Assembly: GCA_946887345.1 (NCBI GenBank)
Contig: CAMPKR010000022.1
Span: 1 to 14,408, forward strand
Length of the DNA: 14,408 nucleotides
Direction of reading: 5' to 3'
Source: an uncultured Bacteroidota bacterium
GTDB taxonomy: Bacteria > Bacteroidota > Bacteroidia > Chitinophagales > Chitinophagaceae
Position 1 is the stretch's first letter; every line of letters starts with the position of its first letter. The notes below the pieces were generated by a model. That model was not told where the DNA came from and ran no database searches. It was given only the letters and a program-made list of their open reading frames with translations. Shown in pieces: positions 13,128 through 14,408 of this stretch. The position numbers were made by a program, and so were the translations under genes.

Positions 13128-14408
13128 ATGAGGCGATCAGCATTTTGTCTACTCCTGTTTACATCTATCAGTATTGCAAACTTAAAAGCACAAATTATTA
13201 CAACAGTCGCAGGAACCAGCACAGCTTCCTATTGCGGCGATAACGGCCAGGCTATTTCTGCATGCCTGAATAATCCCAGCGGTGTAACCATTGATCAGAA
13301 TGGCAACATTTACATTGCTGATGCGAGTAACAACCGTATTCGGAAAATAGATGGCACAGGCATTATCACAACGGTTGCCGGAAACGGTACTGCAGGGTAT
13401 GGGGGTGATGGCGGAGCTGCTACTGCGGCGATGCTTTACTCGCCAAGAGGGGTCGCGGTGGATTTTTTCGGTAATATATTTATTGCCGACGAGCTGAACC
13501 ACGTAATCAGGAAGGTGGATGTTAACGGTATTATTTCTACAGTAGCCGGCAACAATACTGCGGGCTTCAGCGGAGATGGGGGAAATGCAGTATTGGCTTC
13601 TCTGAACCGGCCTACGGGAATAATCGTTGACTTTTCTGGAACCCTGTACATTGCTGATCAGCTGAACCACCGTATTCGCAAAGTAGATTTCATAGGCAAT
13701 ATTATCAGTACTTATGCAGGGAACGGGACGGCCGGTTATACGGGTGACAATGGTCCCGCTACCGCAGCGTCAATGAATTACCCTTCCGGTTTATGCATGG
13801 ACCAGAACGGAAATATTTTTGTGGCTGACTACTACAACAATGTCATCAGAAGAATCACTTTCGGAGGCGCCCAGATCACCACGGTTGCGGGCGATGGCCA
13901 GGCATTGTACCAGGGAGACGGGGGACAAGCTACACTGGCCTCGCTGAATTTTCCTTATGGTGTGGCAATAGATGCCGGAGATAATATCTTCATTGCAGAC
14001 CAGCAGAACCATTGCATCAGGAAAGTGGACCCGGCGGGCATTATTACTACTGTGGCAGGTAATGGTACTCTGGGCTTTTCCGGTGATGGAGGTCCGGCCA
14101 CTTTGGCTATGCTGGCGGGGCCTTCAGGTGTCGGAGTTTTGGGTTCGGGAGACCTTTATGTAGCAGACGTGAACAACCAACGCATACGGATGGTTACCAA
14201 TTGCCCCATTCCGACACAGCCAGATCCAATTGTCGGCTCCCAGTATTTCTGTCCCGGCAGCCAGGATACGTTTTCCATTCCGCAGGTGAATAATGCCACC
14301 TCGTATGTATGGACCTTGCCCAATGGCTGGACAGGTAGCAGTAAAACGGTATCGTTCATAGTAACTCCCGGTTCTTCGGGAGTTACAATTTCAGTTTATG
14401 GAGTAAAT
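13128..14408 (+). CDS. Secreted six-bladed NHL-repeat protein with PKD-like domain (partial, runs off the edge)
   Basis: The frame is open from ATG 13128 to the end of the window (427 codons, no stop). Residues 1-21 are a signal peptide ending at LKAQ. Six NHL-type repeats of about 55 residues start near residues 23, 79, 135, 192, 250 and 305. Each has the order (I/V)TTVAGNGTxGxxGDGGxA, then a Leu/Asn-rich step, PxGVAxD, a NIFIAD strand and NxxIRKV. Six copies fit one closed beta-propeller. From about 360 on there is a Pro-rich linker (CPIPTQPDPIVG) and then a PKD-like/Ig-like domain (FCPGSQDTFSIPQV, ATSYVWTLPNGWTGSSKT). In Bacteroidota such proteins usually end in a T9SS or gliding-motility-type C-terminal domain beyond the window edge; that is inference. 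A binding, not enzymatic, role is likeliest. It lies 113 bases after the response regulator. Confidence 0.9.
   Translation, partial: MRRSAFCLLLFTSISIANLKAQIITTVAGTSTASYCGDNGQAISACLNNPSGVTIDQNGNIYIADASNNRIRKIDGTGIITTVAGNGTAGYGGDGGAATAAMLYSPRGVAVDFFGNIFIADELNHVIRKVDVNGIISTVAGNNTAGFSGDGGNAVLASLNRPTGIIVDFSGTLYIADQLNHRIRKVDFIGNIISTYAGNGTAGYTGDNGPATAASMNYPSGLCMDQNGNIFVADYYNNVIRRITFGGAQITTVAGDGQALYQGDGGQATLASLNFPYGVAIDAGDNIFIADQQNHCIRKVDPAGIITTVAGNGTLGFSGDGGPATLAMLAGPSGVGVLGSGDLYVADVNNQRIRMVTNCPIPTQPDPIVGSQYFCPGSQDTFSIPQVNNATSYVWTLPNGWTGSSKTVSFIVTPGSSGVTISVYGVN

Noticed and set aside
13128..14408. NHL DNA repeats as a satellite or mobile element
   Set aside because: The approximate 165-base periodicity is explained by the repeated propeller blades of one open coding frame.

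Overview
The window looks like ordinary chromosomal DNA from a Bacteroidota bacterium, most probably a Chitinophagaceae-like member of the Chitinophagales/Sphingobacteriales group (family level is inference). The main evidence is two secreted proteins with C-terminal type IX secretion (T9SS) sorting domains of the VYPNP type, a secreted NHL-repeat protein followed by a PKD-like domain, a LytS/LytTR two-component pair typical of the phylum, and weak or absent Shine-Dalgarno sequences. No rRNA, tRNA, CRISPR array, transposase or phage gene is visible.

Layout. Bases 1-454 hold a non-coding tandem array of about 115-bp units rich in potential hairpins; it runs off the left edge. Bases 478-1320 (-) encode a DinB/maleylpyruvate-isomerase-fold protein, divergent from a T9SS cargo protein (1400-2407, +). 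A conserved-looking hypothetical (2535-3158, +) follows, convergent with a 76-residue small protein (3306-3536, -), which is divergent from a large secreted protein with FN3-like domains, a C25-peptidase-like core and a T9SS tail (3625-5598, +). A strong two-way terminator at 5651-5685 separates it from a four-gene minus-strand run. In transcription order that run is a small protein that may be a DNA polymerase III psi-like (HolD-like) subunit (10008-9538), a RecQ helicase (9534-7642), a WlbA/WbpB-like Gfo/Idh/MocA dehydrogenase (7613-6603) and the S1-domain RNA-binding protein CvfB (6546-5716). Spacings of 3, 28 and 56 bases suggest at least partial co-transcription. Divergent from this run is ilvE (branched-chain aminotransferase, +). 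Next comes a histidine kinase/response regulator operon (11264-13014, +; ATGA overlap), preceded by a perfect 16-bp palindrome that touches the kinase start codon. The window ends inside a secreted six-bladed NHL propeller protein (13128 to the edge, +).

How the genes work together. The HolD-like/RecQ pair points to DNA replication and repair. The LytS/LytTR pair is a self-contained signalling operon and could control its own promoter or the NHL gene just downstream. The secreted proteins are independent surface or exported cargo. I saw no clear new multi-gene defence or biosynthetic system. The observations most worth a second look are the structured tandem repeat, the possible bacteroidotal psi subunit joined in frame (through a TAG) to a TTG-started RecQ, the palindrome at the kinase start, and the C25-like protein that seems to lack the usual His-Cys dyad.
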